Notes: a model not told the origin generated them from the sequence alone. DNA of 64,000 nt from Tethya wilhelma (GCA_964030475.1 CAXIPT010000001.1:12429823-12493822); one strand, 5' to 3'. Positions 27,901 through 42,900 are shown, counted from the stretch's first letter. Made by a program: numbers and translations.

Positions 27901-30900
27901 TTGCTGCATAGCATAACTATCTCTGCATCTACCCAGCAACTATAGACCATAGGCTGGGAATGTGAAGTCAATTGTATCAGTGGAATGCAATTTATGCACC
28001 ATGCTATGTGGAAAAATGATTACACCAAAGGCATAATTATAGTAGTTGTTTTTTTCCCCATGTGTGTGTGTATGTGTTCATTCCCAGTATGCGTACTAGT
28101 ACTGGGTACATAGGAATGGCACAGATGGCCCAATAGCACATTTATGTGAACAATTCTGCAAAAACTGAGTGGTTAGTCTGGCTAGCAAGACTAGTATTAA
28201 AGTAGTCTCGCTAGCCAGACCTGTTTACCCTCGTTCCCAGACCCGGATTCTACTTTGGCATCATAACAGTGTTTGTGAAGCACGATTTTCTGGCATACGA
28301 AGGTGTTTCCAATCCACTCGAAGTGTTATGTATTATCTATGATGGAACATGATTGTGGTCATGACCAGATTCTGGTAATGAGAACGAGTTTACTATGCGC
28401 TGTTCACCAGACTCTCCCATTTTTTGTGGGGAGTCTGGCTAGCGAGACTAGTAAGTATTAAAGGGCTTCTAAAGCTACTCTTTAGCTCATTCTCTTTCCA
28501 ATGAGTCCAAAAACATGGCCTAAAACCATCGCTAAAGTATCAAACTAAAATATGCCAAACCTTGAATTTTCCGCTCCATCTACTTTTTCTTCAGAGTTCT
28601 AATACTCTCAATACTTTTCTCAAAGACAGTTTGCTTTCAGGAGCTGATTCATGAACGAATAAACTTGGTATTTTTAACTTCAGTCGCTTTGGCATTGGTT
28701 TTTCATGTCCCTTGTCCAGTCACTAGATACAAGACAAAAAGCGCTTCTCCGTATTAATTTCTAAACTCATGCATTATTCATGAACTACTTGGGATGTTAA
28801 ATTGACGACCCTATTCACACACACAAATGTGCATTATTTGGAAACCACAGCTTACCTGACCAGTGCTGAACTCTCTGCTAAGTGCTACCCTCATGCTAAT
28901 AAAATCACGTAGTACTAAGCTGCTTACTATATAAGTAGACAGGATACGGTGGCTTTTCACATTGACAAACTGGCAAATTCAGTTTTGTGTAAATGGCAAC
29001 ACTCACACTGACAGTGTGGTTTCATTACTCACTGAGAATTCAAGTAACCTAACTGAATTTCCTTATTTTCCAGAGTCTTAGTCTGCTACCTCAGTTTTTC
29101 TTGACCATGCATGACCTTTCATTCTGGCTCTAGTACATTTGACCTAGCTCATTGTACTGGCCAGGCTGAGTTGAACAGTCATCACCTTAGTCTTATGATA
29201 AATCAGTACTACAGTGCATACACACTGTTAATGCGCTGGTTGAGTGCACCGAGTGTTATGCACCAGTGCAGGAGTGCCTTCATTAACCCTCTGCACGTGC
29301 TACGCACATGCAGAGGGTTAAAGTAGTCATTTGTGTGTCTGTCTGTTACTAAATTATCTGAAGAATGGCTGTTCTACGGGTCAAAATGGAAGATACTTGC
29401 GTTCATGAATCGAAGTTATCTTGAAATTTGATGTGTAGAATCTTGCAAAATGCTGTAGTTTCTGAGATCTTAGCTTTTGTGCATCTGTGAGTGCTTAGGC
29501 TTCAAAACCACACACATTGATTATGCACATGTAGTGTGTATTGTCTAAAAATACAGTAGAGCTTAGAGTAATTCATGGGTAGCCTCATTCCCAGGCCTTG
29601 TACCCCAGCGTTAAAAACTTGTGGAAGAGGTTTAAAAATTAAAATGCATGGGGTAGGCCTGGGTACGAGGCTACTTCATGGGCCAGTTTCACGAATCAGA
29701 TGTCTTAGCTGCTTGTCCAGGTAAGTAACTCATGCGAGATAGCACTTTGTACAACTATCATGCATGATATAGTACTGAGCTTAGATGCATGATGCGCGTT
29801 GTCAGTGAACTTCACTGGCCTGACTCTCTACACATGTCTACAGTGGTATGAAATAAGCATCTGCAGTGTGTGGAACTATTCAAGTTTTACCATTCAATCA
29901 TTTGTCAATCTAAACTGAGCTTTCCATAGATTTTAACAAGGCTGGCCACAGCTTAGTACCAACATTGTAGATTACAGGTCATCATGCAGTTTCAAGATGT
30001 TCAGTGCTGATCTGCTCACTTAATTAGGTCTCCATACTTAGGAACTACAAGCTTTAGCTTTTGAAAAATATAATTCTTTTAGTGGCCATTTTAGCTACAT
30101 GGCCCCACCCACTAGCACTACATATGTGTAGTGAGCTAGAGCTAGGTAGAGTTGCCCGATCATGCACTAGCTGCACCTCGCTAGAACAACACTAGAAGTC
30201 TGAGATAGTGACACTCATCTCTAGTATAAATACTTGGATGAAACAGAGTATCTCTAGTCAAGTGTTTGTGTTTTTGCAAACTTCACAACAGGCTAGCTCG
30301 TGATGTGATCACAGATGTTTCAATTCAATACGCGTACGGAAATTTAGTCGCCCACGCAGAAAAATTGAACCCTGCCTAGCAATGTGGAATGCATTATCCT
30401 GGCAACGGAAGCGTTCACTATTCACGTGTATACTGTGAATACTGTTAAATACACGTGGCTAGAAATACACGTGGCAAGAAGAGCGTTCTTTGACGAGTAT
30501 TTTCGTGGTTGTCTGCTCGTTCTAAACCCTTCCAAAGCAGAGTTACAGGGCCAAAAGTTACCATATGCGAAAAAGAATGTAGATATTTCGATGCTCATTG
30601 CCATGAATGTGAAGTTTTTCAGCCCTGGTAAGTCAAAGCTTTAAAAATATACACATTACACTATCTATTTTGGTATGACTGAAGTCGGCACTTATTTTTT
30701 GTAGGACTAAAATGTTGTGGTTTACAGAACAACTTTTTTTGTTAAAATTATCAATGGTTGGGAAGGAGGGATGAAGCATGGATAGTGTGGAAGGGTGCCT
30801 TGAACTGTCTCATTGTTCTGGCATTGTCTTCTTTCTCCTTTTCACAACTGGTGCAAGTGATCTGTGCTCAGGGTCAACTCGAAGGTGGTGCTCCTTGATG

Positions 30901-33900
30901 ACTGCCATTAGTCGATCAACCTTGTTGGGCATGTTGAGGTATGATCTTTCTATATTATTGATAGAAGTGTGGATGCTTTCAGCACCTTGCTCGCCCATAA
31001 GCCCTAGCCCAACACCCCATTTTTCTATCCAGTCTGCTACATGGCATTCTAGAATATGCATTTTGGGCAGGACAGTTGCTTGAGGGAAGTGTCTTCTATA
31101 GTATGTCATAAATCCTTCGATTTTAGTTCCTACATGTAAAGTGTTAGCAATAGCGTATGCATTTTTGTGTCTGTGTAAAAAACTTCACTTACGGAGTTTT
31201 GAAACATCATCTTTTTCAATTTTCTTTTTGTCGTAGATGTTATGGCAGGAAGAGAAGAAGGTGAAGGCCGTCTCAAACTCATCAGCAATATCTTCTGTCC
31301 TGGTGATTAGAGCAGGACAGCGCTCTCTGGCTACTGCAATGGGTGCTCGGCAAAGTGTTTTGATGTTGTCGGGCTATTTTGATAGATAAGTGTGGAAACT
31401 GATTTTTTAAAAAATGTGTCTATCATTATACCTTCAAGCTTCTGTGTACATGATTCCCTACAAATGTGCCTCCATAGTATGCCTGCCTCTCAACATTGAA
31501 AGAAGCGAGAGCTTTGTCAAGAGAGATAACAAAAGGTCCTTCTTCTTTAGAAAAGCCTTTCTTTATTATCAACTCTTGTTGCTTGATTTCATTTTCCTGA
31601 GTGTAATAATTTTTGTTTTCAAGATTGTAATTGGTAAGATGCTATTGTAGATTTACATGTATTGTGAATTCTTACTGTTGTTCTAAGTTTGCTTCGCAAC
31701 TCGATTGCTGCCTGCCTGCAAAAGTCGATCTGTTGGAGAGGTGCTCCACGAATGGCCAAGAGGTTTGCTAGCTGTTCTGCGGCATCTGCTTCTTCCTTGT
31801 CTGTCCTCACACTCTGTTGTAGCTCTGACACTTTGCTTAAAGCACATGAGTACAACTTGAAGGAGTGGACTGTGTCATCTTGACTGGTACGCAGTGCTAA
31901 CTCAAGATCTAATTGGTGAGCCTCTTGTTCCAGCAGTGAAAAAAGACGATAGAAGATCCCCAAGCTGATGTGAAGACCGGGCATAGAGACCTGAATTATT
32001 CGCAAGTTTATGTAAGTCCTTTCTTGTTTATATTAATTAAAATTTACCTGTTCAATTGGTATAGAGAAAAAAGGTTCGTAGAGAACATTATTGTACTCTT
32101 TCACCTTCTTTACGTCACCCCCTGCAGCTACAAATCTACTGTAGTCTGATCCCATTGTCTGCAGAGTCCTAGTCATAGTCGAGACCGTAGAAGGGTCTTG
32201 TGCTAACTGAGCAGAAGTTACGGTACACCACAGGCAGCAATGTCGTCCTGATAAAGGTACATTTGGTCGAGTTCACTCTTCATTGTGTACGTAAGTATAT
32301 GTATTTGTTTACATACCATTTGCACCTGTTATCCCATATAGTCTGCAGAGAAGTTCATAGTCACCAGTGATGAAAACACGAACTCTTTTATCCCTAAATG
32401 ATGCACACCAAGTGGTAATTCTGTGACTTCATTGTATTTGTTACCTCCATGTGCATCCATCCAGCTGTTGAACTTGAGTCTGATACTTATCAAGTGCTAC
32501 ATGGAGGTTGACCAGAGTGTCAGGTGCCTGAAAAGCCGTGAAGATGCAGGTGTTTGTTATGCTGTTCGGAGATGGGGTATTCACCAACTGGAAATTCATC
32601 TTAAATGAACTTCCTCCCTTGTCTCCACCAATCTTCACCCAAATTTCACCGGAAGGAATATCTTCATCGTGCCATGTTAGCTGGTTCAGACTGGATTAAA
32701 TTACATTTGTAAGTTGCCATGGGTATGAATATTTATGTATATGTATATTTACGTCTTGTGTGATTCCAGCAATTGGAAGATTTTATCCTTCAATTCTGGA
32801 ATGTACACCAAAGGAGCTGCTCGGACTTCCTCTCCACCTGACTTCAGTGTAAAGGTCAAAGGTGCAGCCTCTCCCTTCAAGTTTGTGGTGATCACATCGT
32901 TGGCCCGTTTGCGCAGCTTTTTCTCACTGGCAATTGAGATGTTCCACTCTGCCAACCATCTGTTTTAGGTATTGTTCAGTATAAGTTACTTACATAAATT
33001 TTACATGTATACCTTCTAATAACTCTTAGCTTGTTCCAGGGGATAGCAAGATCAGCCTTGAGAGCAAGACCTTTCTCTGGAGGGATATCAAGAGTTATTC
33101 CAGCACTGACCAAAAGCTGCTTCCTCTCCTCACTGCTCAAACCCTTGACTTCAGCTTGGAGTTGTGTGCTGGAATCTTTCGATGTTATCTCTCGAATACC
33201 CTCCAAAGTGTGGCTGCGTTGACGTACAGTCTTGGACGTGGCCTCAGATGATGGAACTCAGGCAGCTGGTACACGTGCAAGTGTAAGTGGCTGTATTGAA
33301 TGTAATGTATTATTGGGTATATTTAGTGGTTGTGAATAGATTTATAGTAGTATCTCACTGGCCCTCCTGTAGGAAGTGATATCGTATTTTTCTTGCTCTG
33401 CTCCCCAGCTCCCATCATTCGCCTCACAAGATTGTAGGCAACATGTTGCTCAATCGTAGATGGAGGGATGCTCACAGGTTTGGCCAAAATGTCTGACAAA
33501 GACATTGAAGGAGCTGTTTTTCCTTCTGCACACATGCTCTCTACATGTGCTCTATATTCACCAAGCAGTACATGGTGGTGGCAGGCAAAACAGGTGACCA
33601 AGATCATACTCAAGATCTTCATTGACATTTCAGGAGGTGAGCAAAATGACATGGGGTGCTTGTTGTAGCAGGCTAAGCAATCTGTCTGCTTTGTAGTCTC
33701 AAACCATCTAATTATTGGCAAAATTTTGTGTAATTTTAGTGTACATATGTATGAGCTTAATCTTTATTTCTTTACCTTAGGACACATGACAGACAACTAA
33801 CTGAGCCACACAGAGTCTGAACTGGCTGATCTAGTAGCTCATGACAAACGGGACACTGTACATCACTGGAAGTAAGCCCGAGCGAAGGGGGTATGTGGTA

Positions 33901-36900
33901 GTCTGGTCTCCTCTCCAAGTTAGTGGGAAGGAATGAAGGTGGAGAAGCTTTCTGTACATTTACCACTCCAATCCGGAAGTCGTTAGATGTAGGTCGTCCT
34001 CTTCCTTTCCTGTGTTTGCTTGGTCTCCCTCCTCTGCTCCTTTTGTCCACCATCTCACACACTTTACAGCCTCCCTCATTATGCTCAGACCACTCCATAG
34101 GCTCCACAGAATGTATGTACACTCTCCCATCAGTGGTTGCTTTGTTATGCCGTAGAACTATGGCATGGCAACGCTTACAAAAGTGTTTTGGGTGAGTATT
34201 TTCACTGTCTTTACTTATGTCAATGTTAAATACAGATTTAAGTGAACTCATGTGATCTACACAGGGTCTTGTTTGCTTCACACATCCTCCACATACCCTG
34301 CAAAGACTCTGGATTTGTTCAATGTGATCCATCATTGGGCAGAATCTGGGCAATATTAGTTGTAATATTCATGTTTTTTAATAGTCTGTATTTTCTTTAG
34401 AAAAATAAGTGCCAACATTTTTTATTACTTACTGTACTTTTTGATCACTTATCTAAATGATGCAAATGTCTTACCTAAGTAGAAAACTTCTGGAAACTGG
34501 ATGTGGTGAGTTTTGTCACTATCTGTTGGCTACTTGAATGGAAGCCGAGCAGCTGCACTGCATGCGCAGTAGTTTATATTAGTGCATTTCACTGCGCAGG
34601 CTGTTTGAGGTTGTCAGGGAGACTGTTATGGTCATGATTGGAATGTTATTTTAACCCATAAGAGCGCCTAAGTGTGCAAAGTGGACCTGGAAACCACTGA
34701 CAAGTTAATTAGCTCGCGTTGCCAGGATATTTGCATATTAATTATGATACCAGAAATGTTCTTATTATACGCCAAATTTCCCTCTGAAACACCCGTGTGA
34801 TATGATGATCGTGACGTTGGCTAAGTAGCTATGCCCATGCGACAGTACAGTCTACATACTGCATTGTCTGCTATAGCCTTGATCTTATACAGCTGCAGTA
34901 TCATTAATGCTTGGATACACTAAATATAGAAAGTGTGTTATAAATAATACTATTGGGGTGAGCCTGAGTGAGCCCCAGATAGCGAGTAGTATGGGGAGAG
35001 AGTCTGTCTGTCGGTCTGTCATCATGCGGGCTTTGCTAATTTTAGCTAATATAATGATCGACCCGTACCATTGTACCATGCATCACTCAGGCATGCGGAT
35101 AAGTTTAGAGTGTGCAGATGTTTTGAGAGAGTCAAGAAATCAGACTGAAAGCAGAAATGATTCAGCTGATAGCTAGAGGTTGTGAAACTTAGACAGCGAA
35201 AACAAGATAGATGCTAAGCATATCTTATGAGAGACAAAGTCACAGAAACAGTTCAACAGCAGTGCCCAACAGAAAGATAGGCAGAAACAAGGAGAAAAAC
35301 GGTGATTCCAGGCTTGCTCAACATACAGTGTCAGAAGGTAAGAGATACCAAGTTCGAAAATAATCCTAGACTTTAGATTTCATTCGCAATCCTTTGTGTA
35401 AGCTAACTTCTGACATTCATATAGTAGTCATTTGAACACTGTCAGTTTTGTACTTACACCGACAGCCAGATCTATACCATTGGCATTCTGACAAATATTC
35501 TCCATACACTCGACTCATGCAAAATGCTGCGCTCGCTCAAGCTCGCCCCACAATGCATTCACTGAAGCTCACCCCACAATGCCTTGCATTCTTCTGGTAT
35601 AATAATGTATATCATGCCGAGGGTTGTACACCATACATACGGTGCCATTTATTTACCTCAGTGAGACTATTTGACTTCCAGTCACGTTGCATATAGTTTT
35701 CCATCTTTTGACAATACAGCTTATTGTAGATGTGTAGGATCCAATTTTTCATTGCACAGATGTCAATTTGTGGAGAAAGATCACAGTCGCACAGGATTTT
35801 CCGGCTGATTTCTAGATACACTTCAAGACATTTCTTCTGCATAGAATCGTGACTTGGAACATGGAGTGAGTCAGTTTTCTTGTCACTAGATCGAACCAAC
35901 CCCTTGAGACCATCCCAAACTCTCATAAGGACTGGTTTTGACTTGGCATGGGGGAATGACATGCTGTCAAAGTGATGATACGTACCTGTAGTCAAATACA
36001 TTGAAGTGTGGGCAAGTTAAAAAGTGCGTAGGATAAATGACCAGTGAAATAGTAGTCGCTATACTTGTTAATTCACTTTTTCACTGTAGTGAAAGGTATA
36101 CATGCATGCAAGGAGACTATCAGAGACTAACTTGTCCCTACAAAAAGCTATAGAGTAGATCATAGACACCAAGCATTGTGTCTACGAGACATCTGCAGCC
36201 AACCAGCTTTATGTATAGGTATGGTAGTAAGTATAGTAGGAATGGGATGGATCCATGAAATGACATAGCAATTAAATGTTTCATGACAATTGTTGGTCCA
36301 TGACCCTGGCCTCAGCACTCACTCAACTAGCTCACTATACATGCATTTGTGTACAATAGTAAATCATTTAGATCTCCAGAACAATAACTCTAGTTATTAA
36401 CTCTTGGGGTGGGTATGCACAACAAGGGTAATGGTAGTCATTTTGTTTGTCTGTCTGTCTGTCTGTCTGCATGTCTGTGTGTTTGTCTGCTATATATCTC
36501 AAAAACAGCAGCTCCAGTACAAGTCAGGAATTAATTCAACACATGGACGGTCAACTGGATGGGCTTCTTAGCTCAAATAGTTTACACAATGTCATGCTTC
36601 AGGCAGTAAAAGTTTGCTAACTCACAGATTTTACCTATATATTAAAGTGCAATAGATAGTAGCTGTTACACAGAAACCAGTATGTGGAAAATTATAGGAA
36701 AAACTTAGTACATGCACATGCAGTGAGTGCAAGGCCTTCTCCCTTCTTGCATGGGAGGTGCTTGGGTACAAGGCTATACTCTAAAGTCCATCTGATTTGA
36801 GAATGCTGGTAGAAAAATTCGAATAACTTTCTAAATAACCAACCAATTTCAAAATTTCAAGCACCATTAGAAAGTGCTCATTCTCCCCGTTCTTTTGGTT

Positions 36901-39900
36901 GCTTTTCCAGCTTCCTATGCCTTACCAATCAAAAGTTAGCTATTTTGCCCTATACAAAAAGTATTGCATGAATCTCATCCTATTTCACTTCTGGCAGCAT
37001 TCTCAAACCAGATGGACTTTAGTTGTGCATGTATGCAGTCACCAAAGGATCAGCTATACATGATGGAATAATTATTTAGCACAATAATTTATAATTATAT
37101 ACATATACCGAATAGCTAGAAATTGATAATAAAACAATCTGCATTTTTCATGAATCGGTGGAAATTAATCTACAAAAATTTTCCTACAAAAATTTGGGAT
37201 CACATTGTATACCATATAAGATGGGGCTGTTTGATCCTCAAAATAAATTACAATAACTTGGCCATCTTGGTCATTTTACTCCTGAAATTTCTAGCTATGA
37301 AGTAGCTTGCCTTGAGGTATACAGTGGTCTTTAGGAATATCCAAGCTTCGATTAATAATTCCTCCTCCAAACCAGGTAGGACAGTCATGAAAAGACTCAA
37401 AAAATGCCTTACTACCCTCTTCAGATTGCAATCTCTGAGGTGAAAATATCACATATTTGTAGGGAATATGTTTTCCAGTTGATGAAAACAAGTCAATGTC
37501 TAATTTAAGGATACACTGCATTTCAGCAAGACCATCTTGAGCATATCTGAAATGAATAAAAGGTATTGGTAAATAAAGCAGACTGGACAGTACTATCAAT
37601 AAGGTTCTTACATAATATTATTGTCAGAAATGTTCGGAGGGGGGGGGTTAGTTTGATGGTCAAAGTCTAATTTATCTAATTAAAATCAACCAATTTTTTG
37701 GCCACAGTATATAGTACACACACACTTGTACAAACCATCACATTATATTATGTTAATCAACATTTTGTAGTGACTGTCAACATTTTCAGCTTTATGGTAT
37801 AATTGCATAATTACCCTTTTTGTTCAAATGTTCCAACATTTACTTTCCATTGGCCAAGCTTTTGGTGACCGAATCTCATGTGCATTGTTGTTTGACTATC
37901 CCAGCTCCACGCTTCTAGTGGCACAAGTACATGAAATATGACAAACAGTGCTTTTTTCGGATCACTAGGATTAAGACCACTGAGGTTGTCTCTTGGCCTA
38001 AATATGACAATAAAATATCAGTGTTAAGTTTGAATATCAATCCTGTACTGAACCTTTTAAAAATTTGGTACAAAATAAACACTTATGTGTGAGCTTTGCC
38101 GAATTTCTACAGATTATTTTGCTTGCATGCGGTGCACTCGTATGCTCATTTGTATAATAGTTGGGGCGAGCCAGAGCAAGGCCCACACTAGTGTATTCAA
38201 CAGTGAAATTTTCTACAATAATAATTATGTGACCCAATTTTGGAAAACCGACCAGATGTAGTAAAACTTTGTTTGTAGTAATCGGCGATTGTAGTGTAAC
38301 TTGCGAGGCGCGCATGAAATTAATTTTTTTGCACCAACGGGGAGGGGCACACCTTGGCGAACTGCAGATGTGATTTACTGGTGGCGCTGCTTCTATTGCT
38401 GAGATATAAGCGTTTGAATGCAGCTATGTCAGCCATGGCTAGCTTCTCTCCCGTTAGTACACGGGATGCATTGCCATATTCATTGATTAATTATTCTGTT
38501 CAAGTACATGATGTAATAATTTATAATTATATACATATACCGAATAGCTAGAAATTGATAATAAAACAATCTGCATTTTTCATGAATCGGTGGAAATTAA
38601 TCTACAAAAATTTTCCTACAAAAATTTGGGATCACATTGTATACCATATAAGATGGGGCTGTTTGATCCTCAAAATAAATTACAATAACTTGGCCATCTT
38701 GGTCATTTTACTCCTGAAATTTCTAGCTATGAAGTAGCTTGCCTTGAGGTATACAGTGGTCTTTAGGAATATCCAAGCTTCGATTAATAATTCCTCCTCC
38801 AAACCAGGTAGGACAGTCATGAAAAGACTCAAAAAATGCCTTACTACCCTCTTCAGATTGCAATCTCTGAGGTGAAAATATCACATATTTGTAGGGAATA
38901 TGTTTTCCAGTTGATGAAAACAAGTCAATGTCTAATTTAAGGATACACTGCATTTCAGCAAGACCATCTTGAGCATATCTGAAATGAATAAAAGGTATTG
39001 GTAAATAAAGCAGACTGGACAGTACTATCAATAAGGTTCTTACATAATATTATTGTCAGAAATGTTCGGAGGGGGGGGGTTAGTTTGATGGTCAAAGTCT
39101 AATTTATCTAATTAAAATCAACCAATTTTTTGGCCACAGTATATAGTACACACACACTTGTACAAACCATCACATTATATTATGTTAATCAACATTTTGT
39201 AGTGACTGTCAACATTTTCAGCTTTATGGTATAATTGCATAATTACCCTTTTTGTTCAAATGTTCCAACATTTACTTTCCATTGGCCAAGCTTTTGGTGA
39301 CCGAATCTCATGTGCATTGTTGTTTGACTATCCCAGCTCCACGCTTCTAGTGGCACAAGTACATGAAATATGACAAACAGTGCTTTTTTCGGATCACTAG
39401 GATTAAGACCACTGAGGTTGTCTCTTGGCCTAAATATGACAATAAAATATCAGTGTTAAGTTTGAATATCAATCCTGTACTGAACCTTTTAAAAATTTGG
39501 TACAAAATAAACACTTATGTGTGAGCTTTGCCGAATTTCTACAGATTATTTTGCTTGCATGCGGTGCACTCGTATGCTCATTTGTATAATAGTTGGGGCG
39601 AGCCAGAGCAAGGCCCACACTAGTGTATTCAACAGTGAAATTTTCTACAATAATAATTATGTGACCCAATTTTGGAAAACCGACCAGATGTAGTAAAACT
39701 TTGTTTGTAGTAATCGGCGATTGTAGTGTAACTTGCGAGGCGCGCATGAAATTAATTTTTTTGCACCAACGGGGAGGGGCACACCTTGGCGAACTGCAGA
39801 TGTGATTTACTGGTGGCGCTGCTTCTATTGCTGAGATATAAGCGTTTGAATGCAGCTATGTCAGCCATGGCTAGCTTCTCTCCCGTTAGTACACGGGATG

Positions 39901-42900
39901 CATTGCCATATTCATTGATTAATTATTCTGTTCAAGTACATGATGCAGCTGCTGCTGTGCATCTCATTATAATCATGCATATTTAATGTGTAACGAAAAA
40001 CAAATCATTGTTCATGAACTAAATACTTCTAGCAGAAAGAAATCTCTTGCAGATGATAAGAAGATGGCCTACAGTGTTGCAGAATTGCTGGGCTATGCCA
40101 GGAGCTGTTTATCTGTGCATAATAATGAATGAATATTGTGTACATTGTGTATAATAAATTTGCAATGAAATTAGAAGCTAAGCGCTTCTTATTATGGGTA
40201 CTATGTTTTAGCTAAACAATTTTCTACAGTTAGTGCATGCTTTACTATTGGGCGCATATTTCTGCACCTTTAATAGCCTAGTTACTCTAGTTACAGCCCA
40301 CCCACTACATTATTCTACTTAGTAGACTTGCTTACCTCGTTGGTGAATCCTCCTGGAAGGCTCCCTGGTCTTCTGTGTCTTTAAAAAGGCTCCTAAAGTA
40401 AGTTTTAACTAGCACTTCAACTAACTTCATGCATATTCTGATAATACAATAAAATTGTACCACAAACATAAATTCTTTGTAACACGGATAGTATACAGAG
40501 TTCGTGTACTCGCACTTAGCAACGTATTCGATTATGATTTTAGCGAGTAAAATTGGAATGAACGGTTGACATATTTGAGCTCATATCTCCAAAACTATAG
40601 TGCCTAGCTGCTTCAAATTTGGAAAATAGCTAGCTGCAATAACGTACATTACAATGCAAGTGCTATCTCAAAATTAGTATATTACTACAGCTAGTCGCTT
40701 TTCCAAAATTTGGCCACATATATGTATGTCGTATGTCCCTTCCACGGTTTAAATGTAGGTTATGTTTATGACCTTGTAACAAAATTTAATATTGTGGGAA
40801 ACAAAACTCGTCATACAAAGCAATGCAGGCTGTACACTACAACACAATAATTATTAAGCCTCGGCGCGTGCGTAGCATGTGCAGAGGGTTACGGTAGTCG
40901 TTTTGTCTGTCTGTCTGTCTGTCCCATCGAAATCTCAAGAAAGACAGCTCTAGCGACAAAATTGATGGTATTTACGTTCATAACTCTGAATGATCTTGTA
41001 AAAATATATTTTTTGCTGTCCAAAACACTGTAGCTAGTTCTTGAGTTTTGAGGCTTTTGTGCTTCTTTGAGCGCTTAGCTTCGAGGCCACACCTACTAAT
41101 TTGGTGTGCGTTATCTAGAATTTATGTTGCTGAGGTGCAATGCTGCATGGCTCTTTGCATGCATGGCTGTTGGTTAGTGTTGTTTGGCAAGACAGACATG
41201 AGTTGGTCTGCTTTCTATGTAAGCATATATATAGGGCATGCAAAGACTTTACACAAGCTAGATCATTATAGCTAATGCATCAGTGGTTAGCTAGGCTCTT
41301 ACTGAGGCCCAGCTCAGTGCTAGACTTTGACAGCAGCTGAGTATTCCAATGCATGTACATAACCATAGCAGAGCTTATCTGGTTTATAGTCTGTGACATG
41401 TGCTGCTTCAGGCCACAGCCGTATTAGCTATGCCGGCCATAGCCTGTAGTTTTGAAGTTTTCAGGCTGAGTTAGTGTTACACTCTTTTACACTGTGTATG
41501 CATATAAGTGTGCTAGCAGCTAGTTGAGTGCGCCGAGGCTTATGCACCATCGGTGCCTTCATTGTAATATGTTACTATAATAGTGCAATACTATGTAAGG
41601 CATGTGGTCATGTATTTGCATCTGCTGGTCATGCCATTACATGTAAACCTTGAGATCTAGTTCAGAAGTCGACTAGTATCTATGAACAAACTGTAAAGCA
41701 CAAAATTTGGCTGATTGGCAGTTTCGGAAAAAATATTTGCCAATATTAAATCCAACAAAATAGTTATTCTAGTGTGCACTGCATGCAAATGTGGAATTCA
41801 GAAGCTCCATACCACCAAAATAAATCTGACTATCAGGAAAGTTTTACTCTCGCCAATATTGTGTGCTATACAGTACTACTATTCTCTGCTCAGGTGGCTC
41901 CAGATCAATAGAAGTAGCTAAAGTCACTACTGCTAGTACAGAAAACAGACGAAGTACTTTGTCTTCTATTAGACAGCTATACTAATCAAACTCGTTGCAG
42001 AGCTCACCAGATTGTGTAGGGTTCTAATTATTTACATTATTAATTCGGCATGCTCAAACCTAATTCGAGACCAGTTATTAGCTAAGTAATTTTTCTAGTT
42101 AACCCTCGGCATGATTTGAATCACTAATAGTACTAAATGCGAACTTGCCAAGTTTAATCCCCAAATTTACCCACTATTACAGTATTGTGATATATGAATC
42201 ATGTTTGCCTCTGAAGAACAACAATTATAGTTGAATTGTGTGACAGACAGTTTACATGAGGTACTATAGAATACAATATCCCATAAATCCAAATGAAATC
42301 AATAGATAGGAGTGTGCAGAGGCTGTACTTTCATTTCTGTGTGTGTTCACTCTATATCTAAAGAACAGCAAGTCTACTCGGAATATTATGGACATACCAT
42401 ATAGCCGGAAATATTGACGTTCAAAAAATTTAAGTTTGCCCTGCAGAACGTGACATAAAAATATAGGCGAATTCGATTTGTGCATGCGCGTAGTACATTC
42501 ATATATTATGGTGGCCAAAATATAAGTTTGCTGATTTGGATTTGACCGTTAAACTGTCAAATAAAAATCCTGTCAATATTTCTGGCTATACGGTAAATTA
42601 TTCAGAAGCTAAAAGCTTCAGTCTAGTTCCTGAGCTATACCAGGATTTTAAGTTCAAGAAATTGTACTGTTTGGAAGCAACAGTGTATCTTTGATTCAAG
42701 TGCTTGTGTTGCAAACTCTGCATATGTTACAGCTATAATAGCTAGTTCATGATGATCGCAATGGTGGCAAACTATCATTAATCCTTGGTGGGTGCATCAA
42801 TTATGGACGGTATGTTTTACATTGTATATTACATTGCTAAAGTTAAAGTTGGCCAGCCAACTGAAGGAAAATTGGTTCATAGATACGGTAGAACCTAGAA

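Noticed and set aside
30384..30644. Plus-strand 86-codon frame with a possible splice donor (CCTG|GTAAGTC at ~30626)
   Set aside because: No domain, no supporting downstream exon on the plus strand, and it lies in the presumed 3' flank of the RAG1-like gene. Could be chance.
28000..36000. Transib/RAG-type terminal repeats (CACAGTG-like) around the RAG1-like gene
   Set aside because: A short CACTGACAGTG palindrome near 29008 and an AACACTGTCAG near 35437 were considered, but they do not form matching ends or target duplications. Element boundaries remain unknown.
36440..36475. TCTG microsatellite as a regulatory element
   Set aside because: It is the expanded tetranucleotide run found inside copies of the dispersed hairpin-headed repeat.
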